Shown here in pieces: positions 23,838 through 32,190 of a DNA stretch of 54,547 bases (the stretch's first letter is position 1; the number at the start of each line of letters is the position of its first letter). The notes beneath the pieces are model-generated. The model made no database searches. It had not been told where the DNA came from and saw only the letters and a program-made list of their open reading frames with translations. This stretch comes from Flavobacterium silvisoli (GTDB lineage: Bacteria > Bacteroidota > Bacteroidia > Flavobacteriales > Flavobacteriaceae): NCBI RefSeq assembly GCF_004329815.1, contig NZ_SJPE01000018.1, positions 1 to 54,547 on the forward strand, read 5' to 3'. The position numbers and the translations under genes were made by a program.

Positions 23838-26083
23838 TTAATATAGATGCTCATAACCACGTAAAAGGAAAATCCATTTATCTGGATGATATTCAGGAAA
23901 TTCACGGAACACTTTATGCCTTGCCGTTTGATGCCACGGTAGCTCATGCCAAAATAAAAAGTATCGATTTAGAATCAGCACTGAAAACTAAGGGTATAGT
24001 GACCATTTTGAAGGCAAAAGATATCCCGGGTCAAAATCAGATTGGCGGTATTTTTCCTGATGAGCCTTTGTTGGCTGATGGAGAAGTACATTTCCGCGGA
24101 CAGGTCATAGCCATCATTGTAGGAACTACTGAACACCATTGTCGTGTCGCGGCTAAACGGATAAAAGTAGTTTATGATGAATTACCGGTAATTACCGATC
24201 CGAGGGAAGCCCAAAAACAGAACCAGTTAATTATGCCACCCCGACAATTCAGGTTGGGCGATACAACTTCCGCCTGGTCGCAATGCGATTATATTTTTGA
24301 AGGTCGAAGCGATGTCAACGGGCAGGAACATTTATACATCGAAACTCAAGGAGCTTACGCCCGTCCTAAAGAAGATGGTAGCATTATTGTTTCTTCTTCT
24401 ACACAAGGACCAACGGCAGTTCAAAGAATGGTAGCTCAAGTATTGGGTATCCCTATGCATAAAGTCGAAATCGATACCGTGCGTTTGGGTGGTGGTTTTG
24501 GAGGAAAAGAAGACCAGGCAACCCCTTGGGCTGTTATGGTAGCTTTGGCTGCGCAACATTTACACAAACCGGTAAAAATGTCGATGCACCGCATGGACGA
24601 TATGCGCATGACCGGAAAGCGTCATCCGTATTCGGCCGATTTTAAAATTGGATTGACCAAAGATTTAAAGATATTGGCCTACGAAGTCACGCATTACCAA
24701 AACGCAGGAGCGGCAGCCGATTTATCGCCGGCTGTTATGGAACGTACACTTTTTCATTCTACCAATGCGTACTATATTCCTAATGTAATCGCGAAAGCTT
24801 ATAGTTGTAAAACCAATTTACCACCCAATACCGCGTTTCGTGGTTTTGGTGGTCCGCAGGGAAAATTTGCCATTGAAGCGGCTATTGTAAAAGCAGCTGA
24901 ATCCTTAGGGGTAAGTCCGGCCGAAATTCAAAAAGCGAATTTGGTAAAAGAAGGCGATGAGTTGTCTTATGGTCAAATACTGACACAGGTAGAGGCACAA
25001 AATGCCTGGGAAACTTGTATGAAAAACTATGACTATGAGAGTCAAAAGCAAAGAGTAGCCGAATTCAATTCGAAAAATACCCGATTCAAAAAAGGCTTAG
25101 CCATTCAACCGATTTGCTTCGGAATTTCGTTTACCAATACCATGATGAATCACGCCCGTGCTTTGGTACACATTTATCACGACGGAAGTGTTGTGGTAAG
25201 TACCGGTGGGGTCGAAATGGGGCAGGGCTTGAATACCAAAATGCTACAGATTGTGGTGGAAACTTTTGGTATAAATGCGAGTAAAGTCCGAATTGAGTCA
25301 ACCAATACGTTACGTGTTGCCAATACGTCGCCAACTGCCGCCAGTGCCGGAGCCGACCTGAACGGGAAAGCTTTGCAAATGGCATGTAACGCCTTGTTGG
25401 AACGCCTGAAAGCGGTAGCCCAAAAAGAATTTACGGATCAAATTATCGAGTTGAAAGACGAAATGGTTTTTGCCAATGAAGTGAAAACCGAGTTGACTTG
25501 GAAGGATTTAGTACTGCGTGCGTTTACACAACGTGTAGCGCTTACAGAAAACGCGCATTATGCCACGCCAACCATCCATTACGATAAAACCAAAGAAAAA
25601 GGACATCCGTTTGCATACCACGTGTATGGGACGGCCATTCATGAGGTGACGGTCGATTGTTTAAAAGGAACGTATGATTTTGACAGTGTGAACATTGTAC
25701 ACGATTTCGGAAAAAGCATGAACCCAACGATTGACAACGGCCAGATAGAAGGCGGCTTGGTACAGGGAATGGGTTGGATGACCTTGGAGGAAATCATTTA
25801 CAACGACCAAGGACGTTTGGTGTCGAATGCATTATCTACCTATAAAGTGCCCGATATTTATTCGGTACCAAAGGTGATTAACATTCAGCATTTGGAAACT
25901 GAAGGCCATGAACTCGCCATCAAAAAGTCAAAAGCCGTGGGAGAACCGCCGTTGATGTATGGCATAGGAGCGTATTTTGCGATTCGCAATGCCATCAAAG
26001 CCTTTAATCCAAATGCCGATTTAGCGGTGAATGCACCTTATACGCCCGAGAAAGTGCTGATGGATTTATACAAGAAGTCATAA
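23834..26083 (+). CDS. xdhB: Xanthine dehydrogenase large (molybdopterin) subunit
   Basis: This 749-residue catalytic subunit hydroxylates hypoxanthine and xanthine to urate. Molybdopterin-binding signatures are GGGFGGKEDQAT (about 220-231), FRGFGGPQGKFAIE (about 335-348) and GGVEMGQGLNTK (about 457-468). The catalytic base is E704 in AVGEPPLMYG. FRGFGGPQ includes the arginine typical of xanthine dehydrogenases. The length fits the separate large subunit of the bacterial two-gene form. XdhC, which inserts the sulfurated cofactor, is encoded 21 bp downstream. Confidence 0.93.
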   Translation: MINIDAHNHVKGKSIYLDDIQEIHGTLYALPFDATVAHAKIKSIDLESALKTKGIVTILKAKDIPGQNQIGGIFPDEPLLADGEVHFRGQVIAIIVGTTEHHCRVAAKRIKVVYDELPVITDPREAQKQNQLIMPPRQFRLGDTTSAWSQCDYIFEGRSDVNGQEHLYIETQGAYARPKEDGSIIVSSSTQGPTAVQRMVAQVLGIPMHKVEIDTVRLGGGFGGKEDQATPWAVMVALAAQHLHKPVKMSMHRMDDMRMTGKRHPYSADFKIGLTKDLKILAYEVTHYQNAGAAADLSPAVMERTLFHSTNAYYIPNVIAKAYSCKTNLPPNTAFRGFGGPQGKFAIEAAIVKAAESLGVSPAEIQKANLVKEGDELSYGQILTQVEAQNAWETCMKNYDYESQKQRVAEFNSKNTRFKKGLAIQPICFGISFTNTMMNHARALVHIYHDGSVVVSTGGVEMGQGLNTKMLQIVVETFGINASKVRIESTNTLRVANTSPTAASAGADLNGKALQMACNALLERLKAVAQKEFTDQIIELKDEMVFANEVKTELTWKDLVLRAFTQRVALTENAHYATPTIHYDKTKEKGHPFAYHVYGTAIHEVTVDCLKGTYDFDSVNIVHDFGKSMNPTIDNGQIEGGLVQGMGWMTLEEIIYNDQGRLVSNALSTYKVPDIYSVPKVINIQHLETEGHELAIKKSKAVGEPPLMYGIGAYFAIRNAIKAFNPNADLAVNAPYTPEKVLMDLYKKS

Positions 26084-26104
26084 AACACCATTAATTTTAG
26101 GATT

Positions 26105-27016
26105 ATGGTGATTGATTTTTATAAAAAAGTTCAGCAAGTACTTCAGGAAGAAAAACGATTGATTCTGATGGTGGTCGTAGCCAATGAAGGCAGTAGCCCC
26201 GGAAGAAAAGGCTTTAAAATGTTGGTTTCCCAACAGCAAATGTATGGTACCATTGGTGGGGGTATTATGGAACACAAATTGGTCGAATTTGCCGAAAGCC
26301 TTCTGGATAAACCGCGCTTTGAACCGTTTATAAAACATCAGATTCACGACAAATCGGCACCCAAAGATCAATCGGGGATGATTTGTTCCGGGCAGCAAAC
26401 AATTGCTTTTTACGATATGGATTCCTGTTTTAATTCGGTAATTGAAGAGATTTTATCGGATAAAATGGTGACGATTCACTATTCTAATTACGGAATTTCG
26501 ACCACTGCACCGCAACATCCTACTTGGCAATTTTCGGAAACGAATGGCTTGGTTCAAAAAGCCTACATTGTTGGCGGAGGTCATGTAGGTTTGGCGTTAA
26601 GCGAAATACTGTCCAAATTGGATTTTGAAATTCATTTGCTGGATCATCGGGAGAATCTCAATACGATGGAGGCGAATCATTTTGTCAAAACCAAGAAGGT
26701 AATTGATTTTGAATCGATAGAAAATCACATCCCCGAAGGCGATAATGTTTATGTTGTAATTATGTCTTTTGGCTACCGAACCGATGATATTATTATTCGG
26801 CGATTGTTGGGTAAAAAATTCAAATACATTGGAATGCTGGGCAGCGCGGCTAAGATTAAAACGCTATTCAAAAACCTCGAAACAGACGGATTTGACAAAG
26901 CAGCATTGGCCAAAGTTTATGCGCCTATAGGAATTGACATCAAAAGCGAGACTACCTACGAAATTGCTGTCAGCGTGGCGGCTCAACTTATAAAAATAAG
27001 AAATCAAACCAGATGA
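26105..27016 (+). CDS. xdhC: XdhC-family molybdenum cofactor insertion protein
   Basis: This 303-residue protein binds molybdenum cofactor and delivers it to xanthine dehydrogenase in species where the family has been studied. The N-terminal XdhC_CoxI part has EGSSPGRKGFKMLV (about 28-41) and GTIGGGIMEHKL. The conserved cysteine appears in GMICSGQQ. The C-terminal half is a Rossmann domain with AYIVGGGHVGLALSEIL (about 157-173), IHLLDHREN and GMLGSAAKIKTLF. Its stop overlaps the moeA start by 4 bp. Confidence 0.9.
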   Translation: MVIDFYKKVQQVLQEEKRLILMVVVANEGSSPGRKGFKMLVSQQQMYGTIGGGIMEHKLVEFAESLLDKPRFEPFIKHQIHDKSAPKDQSGMICSGQQTIAFYDMDSCFNSVIEEILSDKMVTIHYSNYGISTTAPQHPTWQFSETNGLVQKAYIVGGGHVGLALSEILSKLDFEIHLLDHRENLNTMEANHFVKTKKVIDFESIENHIPEGDNVYVVIMSFGYRTDDIIIRRLLGKKFKYIGMLGSAAKIKTLFKNLETDGFDKAALAKVYAPIGIDIKSETTYEIAVSVAAQLIKIRNQTR

Positions 27017-28182
27017 TATCGGTAACAGAAGCTTTCGCAATACTTGAAAACTTTAATTATTCCCGCCGAATAGTTGAACTTCCGTTATTGAATACCCGCA
27101 ATCATGTCTTGGCAGAAAGAATATTTTCCCCCATCAGTATGCCCCCGTTTCGCCAGGCCACTATGGATGGTTACGCCTTGTGTTTGCATCCTGAGTCACA
27201 CTATGAAATCGTAGGCGAAATCAAGGCCGGAGATGTTTTTGATAAAACATTACAGCCCGGACAGGCGGTGAAAATTTTTACCGGAGCAGCGGTTCCGCAT
27301 TCGGCACAAGCCGTGATTCAAATTGAAAAAGTAAGGGTTGAAGCCACCGCTTTAATTCTTCAGGAAAACATAAAGCCTGAAACGAATATCCGTCAAAAGG
27401 GCGCTCAGATTTCGGAACAGGACCTCGCTTTGGAAGAAGGGACTTTGCTCCAAACAGCCGCCATAGGTTTCTTGGCCGGACTCGGTAGGCATACCGTTAA
27501 AGTATATCAAAAACCAAGCGTGGCTGTTGTTGTTACGGGAAATGAGTTGGTAGAAATCGGCAATCCGTTGCCCGAAGGAAAAGTGTACAACAGCAATACC
27601 ATCATGCTCCAAACGGCTTTGCTCAACGCCGGTTATGAGCACACAAAAACCTATAAAGTCAAGGATGATTTTCAAAGTACCCAAGTTGTTTTGGAACAAG
27701 CTTTGGCTGAAAACGATGTAGTTTTGGTTTCGGGTGGAATTTCGGTGGGCGACTATGATTTTGTGGGTAAGGCACTCGAAAGTTTGAAGGTGGAAACCTT
27801 GTTTTATAAAGTGAATCAAAAACCCGGAAAACCCTTGTTGGCCGGTGTAAAAGAGCAAAAACTTATTTTCGCGTTACCCGGTAACCCGGCGGCCAGCCTG
27901 ACTTGTTTTTATATTTATGTGCGGCCAGCCTTATATCGATATTCAGGGATTGACACGCGCTTTGGTTCGGCTTTACAGCTGAAAATGGCTCATGATTTCT
28001 CGGTCGATAATTCACGCGCTCAGTTTTTAAAAGCCTTGGTTTCTGATGAAAAAGTCACGATACTGCCCCATCAGGATTCGGCCATGCTTGATTCGTTTGT
28101 TACTGCTAATGCGTTGGCCTTTTTACCCGAAGGACAATATGAAGTGTATCAAAATGATGCCGTCAACATTTATTTGTTATGA
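27013..28182 (+). CDS. moeA: Molybdopterin molybdotransferase
   Basis: This 389-residue enzyme inserts molybdate into adenylylated molybdopterin, the last step of cofactor assembly. MoeA landmarks include PPFRQATMDGYAL (about 37-49), AVPHSAQAVIQIE, VVVTGNELVE (about 175-184), VLVSGGISVGDYDFV (about 237-251) and ALPGNPAASL (about 289-298). The length is close to the usual ~400. Genes on both sides overlap it by 4 bp, locking it into the purine/cofactor operon. Confidence 0.92.
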   Translation: MISVTEAFAILENFNYSRRIVELPLLNTRNHVLAERIFSPISMPPFRQATMDGYALCLHPESHYEIVGEIKAGDVFDKTLQPGQAVKIFTGAAVPHSAQAVIQIEKVRVEATALILQENIKPETNIRQKGAQISEQDLALEEGTLLQTAAIGFLAGLGRHTVKVYQKPSVAVVVTGNELVEIGNPLPEGKVYNSNTIMLQTALLNAGYEHTKTYKVKDDFQSTQVVLEQALAENDVVLVSGGISVGDYDFVGKALESLKVETLFYKVNQKPGKPLLAGVKEQKLIFALPGNPAASLTCFYIYVRPALYRYSGIDTRFGSALQLKMAHDFSVDNSRAQFLKALVSDEKVTILPHQDSAMLDSFVTANALAFLPEGQYEVYQNDAVNIYLL

Positions 28183-28697
28183 AAAAAATACCATTGATAA
28201 TTTTGCTGTTTTCTGTAATCGGATTATCCGTTAAGGCACAAAGACCAATTCAGCCTACGGATTTGTTGACCGTTTTCGGAAAAGTAAAATCGGAACAAAA
28301 AATCACCTTGAAATTACTGGACAGTTTTCCGAAGCAAAAGGTTAAGGATTTGATTCTTTACAACCATAAAGGCGAAATCAAGGATACTGTTCAAAACATG
28401 AAAGGCGTTTTGCTGAAAGAGATATTGGCTAAAGTAGACTATGTGTATGAAAAACCTAAAAATCTCAACACATTTTATTTTGTTTGTACTGCTTCTGATG
28501 GATACAAAGTAGTGTTTTCATGGAATGAAATTTACAATACCGAAGTGGGCAATAACCTGTATTTTATTACAGAAATGAAAGGCAAAAGCATAAAAGACTC
28601 AGATCAAAGAATTTTGCTGATAGCCACCAGCGATTTGAAAGCGGGCAGGCGGTATGTTAAAGGTTTGGAAAGCATCGAAGTTAAGCAAGTCGAGTAG
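28179..28697 (+). CDS. Secreted SUOX-fold (oxidoreductase molybdopterin-binding-like) protein
   Basis: This 172-residue protein has a signal peptide (MKKIPLIILLFSVIGLSVKAQ). Its domain looks like a short version of the sulfite-oxidase molybdopterin-binding fold: the strand LTVFGKVKSEQKITLKLLD, then KGVLLKEILAKV, then CTASDGYKVVFSWNEI, and a final YVKGLESIEVKQ. The molybdenum-ligating cysteine normally found in the middle of this fold is absent. The segment there reads YNHKGEIKD, and the only cysteine is C103, far from the expected place. It overlaps moeA by 4 bp. Whether it binds cofactor at all is open. Confidence 0.65.
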   Translation: MKKIPLIILLFSVIGLSVKAQRPIQPTDLLTVFGKVKSEQKITLKLLDSFPKQKVKDLILYNHKGEIKDTVQNMKGVLLKEILAKVDYVYEKPKNLNTFYFVCTASDGYKVVFSWNEIYNTEVGNNLYFITEMKGKSIKDSDQRILLIATSDLKAGRRYVKGLESIEVKQVE

Positions 28698-28719
28698 TGT
28701 TCTTTAACCGAATAGTTTT

Positions 28720-28727
28720 TACATTTA
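28720..28727 (+). promoter_or_regulatory. -7-like element before the TauE/SafE gene
   Basis: TACATTTA matches TAnnTTTG except for its last base and lies 17 bp before the permease ATG, in the only gap over 40 bp within the run from xdhA to moaA. A secondary internal promoter is possible. Confidence 0.3.
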
Positions 28728-28743
28728 CAGTTAAATTAAGAGT

Positions 28744-29490
28744 ATGATTTTCAGCGAAATATTGACTTCTCCGTTACTACTGGTATTGTTGGCTGTAGTG
28801 GCTTTTTTATATGCCAGTGTCGGCCACGGTGGCGCCAGCGGTTATTTGGCTTTAATGAGTCTTTTCGGTTTTTCGGTAACGTTTATGAAACCTACGGCTT
28901 TGGTGCTGAATATTTTGGTATCGGCCATTTCGTTTTATTTCTTTTACCGCGAAAAAAAGTTTGAATGGAAATTGTTTTATCCCTTTGCATTGACATCAGT
29001 TCCGTTTTCATTTCTAGGCGGCATGATAACCATAGAAACCCATTGGTACAAAATCATTTTAGCCACCTTTTTAGTACTGGCAGTCGCCCGATTGTTGGGA
29101 TTGTTTGGAGATGAAAAGATAAACAGAAAACCTTTAAATATGTCGTTGGCTTTGGGCATTGGTGCAACTATCGGTTTTCTGTCAGGGTTAATTGGCATTG
29201 GCGGAGGTATAGTTTTGAGTCCGGTATTATTGCTTTTGGGTTGGGCTAATATCAAGCAAACGGCCGCAGTGTCGGCTTTGTTTATTTTGGTTAATTCGGT
29301 TTCCGGTTTTTTCGGATTTGTGACACGCGGTGGTGAATTGCCTGCTTCTTCTTCTGCATTGATAGCAGTGGTTTTGACAGGTGGAATTCTCGGAGGATAT
29401 TACGGAAGTAAAAAATTCAATACTCACACCTTGAGAACCGTTTTGGCTTTTGTTTTAGGTATAGCCATTTTGAAATTATATACAACATAA
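28744..29490 (+). CDS. TauE/SafE-family permease
   Basis: This 248-residue integral membrane protein has about eight helices in two homologous halves. Each half starts with a family-type glycine motif: FLYASVGHGGASGYLAL (about 22-38) and FLSGLIGIGGGIVLSPVLLL (about 142-161). The family exports sulfite, sulfoacetate or related anions, or imports sulfur compounds. It lies between molybdenum-cofactor genes (3 bp before moaD). No ModABC molybdate importer is present in the window, so transport of an oxyanion related to cofactor synthesis is a reasonable but unproved idea. Confidence 0.8.
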   Translation: MIFSEILTSPLLLVLLAVVAFLYASVGHGGASGYLALMSLFGFSVTFMKPTALVLNILVSAISFYFFYREKKFEWKLFYPFALTSVPFSFLGGMITIETHWYKIILATFLVLAVARLLGLFGDEKINRKPLNMSLALGIGATIGFLSGLIGIGGGIVLSPVLLLLGWANIKQTAAVSALFILVNSVSGFFGFVTRGGELPASSSALIAVVLTGGILGGYYGSKKFNTHTLRTVLAFVLGIAILKLYTT

Positions 29491-29493
29491 GTT

Positions 29494-29745
29494 ATGATAA
29501 TCAAATGTTCGGTAAAATATTATGGTATCATCAGCGACATAGTTCAGATGGATACTGATGTGGCAGAGTTTAACTCTTTTGTTCCTACTTTGAACGATGT
29601 AAAGCTTGTATTGGAAAAGGCATACCCCGATATCAAAGAAGTGGATTATTTGTTTGCAGTCAATCATAAATTGGTTTCCGATTTGACGTTGGAACTGAAA
29701 CAGAACGATGAGATTGCTTTATTACCGGCATTTTCAGGAGGATAA
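29494..29745 (+). CDS. moaD: Molybdopterin synthase small subunit MoaD
   Basis: This 83-residue ubiquitin-like sulfur carrier ends in the obligatory double glycine (LLPAFSGG). The C-terminal Gly is adenylated by MoeB and then thiocarboxylated to supply sulfur for the dithiolene of molybdopterin. DEIALLPAFSGG is the typical tail. It is followed 8 bp later by its activating enzyme. Confidence 0.88.
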   Translation: MIIKCSVKYYGIISDIVQMDTDVAEFNSFVPTLNDVKLVLEKAYPDIKEVDYLFAVNHKLVSDLTLELKQNDEIALLPAFSGG

Positions 29746-29753
29746 TAGAGAGG

Positions 29754-30827
29754 ATGGTGTACAGCAAACGATACGATAAACAAATCCGACTGACAGAAAT
29801 AGGCCTTTCGGGTCAGGAAAAACTAGGCAAAGCTAAAGTGTTGGTCATTGGTGCCGGCGGTTTGGGCTGTCCTGTGCTGCAAAATTTGGTCGCAGCCGGA
29901 GTAGGTTGTGTCGGAATCGCAGACGGCGATGTCGTAGAAGAAACCAATTTGCACCGACAACTATTATATACTAAAGACGATTGCGGGAGCAACAAAGCCG
30001 TGGTCGCTGCCGAATCACTGTTGCGCCAAAATCCCGAAGTTCAAGTCATTCCATACGCTTGTTTTTTTACACAAAATACCGCTCGTGAATTGGTCTCAGA
30101 CTACCACATTCTGGTCGATTGTACCGATAATCTGGCGGCGCGTTATTTGATTAATGATGCAGCATTAGCTTTGAATATCCCGATGGTCTATGCTTCGATT
30201 CACAAATTTGAAGGGCAACTTTCGGTTTTCAATTACGAAAACGGACCAAGTTATCGCTGTTTGTTTCCGGAAAAAGACCGATTAGTTCAAGTTGATACTT
30301 GTGCCGACTTGGGCGTTTTGGGCGTGCTGCCTAATATCTTGGGAGCCATGCAGGCTAACGAAGTTTTAAAAATAGTTTTAGGAATCGGTACGGTTTTAAG
30401 CAGCAAATTGATGTTGTATCACGGATTAAATAATTCGATACAAATTATTGATTTTCAAAAAAATGAATTTGAAATTAGTAAAGGAAAGCAACAAGGGTTT
30501 AATCTCCTGAATTCAAAACCGAGTGCTGAGGTCAACAGTATAACGACTACGGAATTTTTGAATGCCCTCTCAGACGAGAACAATCTGGTGGTGGACGTAC
30601 GGGAGTCGTACGAAGAACCTAAATTGACGACAGGAAATTATAAGTCGGTGCCTCTAGCACAACTGGAATCCTTTGTGATAAAATACCATAAGAATACCCG
30701 TATCCTTCTTTTTTGTCAAAACGGAACCCGAAGTCGGTTGGCCGCCGAGTATTTAAGCAAACAAGGATTTACCCAGGTGTCTCATTTGCAGAACGGCATT
30801 GAGGCCTTAGAAAAAACAACCTATTAA
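29754..30827 (+). CDS. moeB: MoeB/ThiF-type adenylyltransferase fused to rhodanese
   Basis: This 357-residue protein should adenylate MoaD and, through its rhodanese domain, load sulfur. The E1-like domain has nucleotide loop VIGAGGLGCP (31-40), D57/D59 region GIADGDVVEETNLHRQ, VDCTDNLAARYLIND (121-135) and the putative active Cys183 in VDTCADLG. The rhodanese domain (about 263-352) has its catalytic Cys321 in CQNGTRS. The two CxxC pairs that bind zinc in E. coli MoeB are missing: the first reads S166-Y-R-C169 and the second is absent. The missing zinc site is the unusual feature. Confidence 0.88.
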   Translation: MVYSKRYDKQIRLTEIGLSGQEKLGKAKVLVIGAGGLGCPVLQNLVAAGVGCVGIADGDVVEETNLHRQLLYTKDDCGSNKAVVAAESLLRQNPEVQVIPYACFFTQNTARELVSDYHILVDCTDNLAARYLINDAALALNIPMVYASIHKFEGQLSVFNYENGPSYRCLFPEKDRLVQVDTCADLGVLGVLPNILGAMQANEVLKIVLGIGTVLSSKLMLYHGLNNSIQIIDFQKNEFEISKGKQQGFNLLNSKPSAEVNSITTTEFLNALSDENNLVVDVRESYEEPKLTTGNYKSVPLAQLESFVIKYHKNTRILLFCQNGTRSRLAAEYLSKQGFTQVSHLQNGIEALEKTTY

Positions 30828-31274
30828 ATGGAAAATAATAAACCCAAAAAAACGTCTTTTGTAGAAGGCCCCATTTCGGCCGATTTCATTGGGAATTCTA
30901 TTGCCAAGCATCAAAGCAAAACAAGCATTGGCGCGCACAATATTTTCCTGGGGCAGGTGCGTGCCGATGTGATTGAAGGAAAGAAAGTAGTAGCCATCGA
31001 GTATACCGCATACGAAGCCATGGCCGACACTGTTTTTCATGAGATTCGAGAAGCGGCTTTTGCCAAATACGACCTGATCTGTCTACATATTTACCACAGT
31101 TTGGGCGTAGTGAAAGCCGGAGAAATTTGTTTGTTCGTTTTTGTTTCGGCCCCACGACGTAAAGTGACTTTTGAAGCCTTGGAGTTTCTGGTGGAAACCA
31201 TAAAAGCGAAAGTTCCTGTTTTTGGAAAAGAATTATTAGAAGACGACAGTTACATCTGGAAAAAAAACACATAA
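30828..31274 (+). CDS. moaE: Molybdopterin synthase large subunit MoaE
   Basis: This 148-residue catalytic subunit converts cyclic pyranopterin monophosphate to molybdopterin using MoaD thiocarboxylate. Family features are GAHNIFLGQVRAD (about 36-48), IEYTAYEAMADTVFHEI (about 59-75), HSLGVVKAGEICLFVFVSAPRR (about 90-110) and the late catalytic lysines in VPVFGKE and SYIWKKN. The start codon follows the moeB stop with no gap. Confidence 0.9.
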   Translation: MENNKPKKTSFVEGPISADFIGNSIAKHQSKTSIGAHNIFLGQVRADVIEGKKVVAIEYTAYEAMADTVFHEIREAAFAKYDLICLHIYHSLGVVKAGEICLFVFVSAPRRKVTFEALEFLVETIKAKVPVFGKELLEDDSYIWKKNT

Positions 31275-31275
31275 A

Positions 31276-32190
31276 ATGGTTGACATCACACACAAAATTA
31301 CAACACTCAGAACTGCCGTTGCGCAAGCCATAGTTAAGGTGGGTTCCAACGAAACGATACAAGCCGTTTTGAACAAACAGGTTCCCAAAGGCGATGTGCT
31401 GGAGGTAGCCCGAACCGCGGGTTTATTTGCCGTAAAAAACACTTCAAGCGTCATCCCGGATTGCCATCCGATGCCCATTGAGTTCACCGGAATTCAGTAC
31501 GAATGTTTAGAAGATGCCATCCAAATAGAAGTAACGGTAAAAACGATTTACAAAACCGGTGTAGAAGTAGAAGCCATGCACGGGGCATCTATAGTGGCGT
31601 TGACCATTTACGATATGCTCAAACCCATTGATAAAAATGTAGAGATCGCCACGGTAAAATTGGTACACAAAAAAGGCGGTAAATCCGATTTTGGCGGAAA
31701 AGCAACCCCCAATCTTTCAACAGCCGTGGTGGTGTGTTCTGATAGTGTTTCGGCCGGTACCAAATCGGATGCTTCGGGCAAAGCAGTTGTTGAAAAACTC
31801 GAAAAACTGGGATTGACCATTTCACACTACACGGTTGTTTCGGATACCATTACCGAAATTCAACATGCGGTTGAAAATTTATGTAAACAAAAAACAGATT
31901 TGATTCTGCTCACCGGAGGTACCGGTTTATCCCATAACGATGTGACGCCCGAAGCGGTAATCCCATTACTAGATCGAAGGATTCCGGGTATCGAGGAAGC
32001 CATCCGTGCCTACGGACAGCAAAGAACTCCATTCGCTATGCTATCGCGCAGTGTCGTCGGATTTAAAGGCGATAGTTTGATTATGGCTTTGCCGGGCTCG
32101 GTCAGTGGTGCTGTTGAATCCATCGATGCGGTCTTTCCATCGGTCTTGCATTTATTTAAAGTCTTGAACGGTTTCGATCATGGAAAATAA
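31276..32190 (+). CDS. moaC: Bifunctional MoaC-MoaB/MogA fusion
   Basis: This 304-residue protein fuses two cofactor-synthesis steps. Residues 1 to about 145 are MoaC, cyclic pyranopterin monophosphate synthase, with CHPMPIEF, GASIVALTIYDMLK and HKKGGKSDFG containing the active-site Asp and Lys residues. Residues about 153-304 are MoaB/MogA, which adenylylates molybdopterin, with VVCSDSVSAGTKSDASG, LLTGGTGLSHNDVTPEA and ALPGSVSGAVE. The fusion is common in Bacteroidota. It overlaps moaA by 11 bp. Confidence 0.92.
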   Translation: MVDITHKITTLRTAVAQAIVKVGSNETIQAVLNKQVPKGDVLEVARTAGLFAVKNTSSVIPDCHPMPIEFTGIQYECLEDAIQIEVTVKTIYKTGVEVEAMHGASIVALTIYDMLKPIDKNVEIATVKLVHKKGGKSDFGGKATPNLSTAVVVCSDSVSAGTKSDASGKAVVEKLEKLGLTISHYTVVSDTITEIQHAVENLCKQKTDLILLTGGTGLSHNDVTPEAVIPLLDRRIPGIEEAIRAYGQQRTPFAMLSRSVVGFKGDSLIMALPGSVSGAVESIDAVFPSVLHLFKVLNGFDHGK

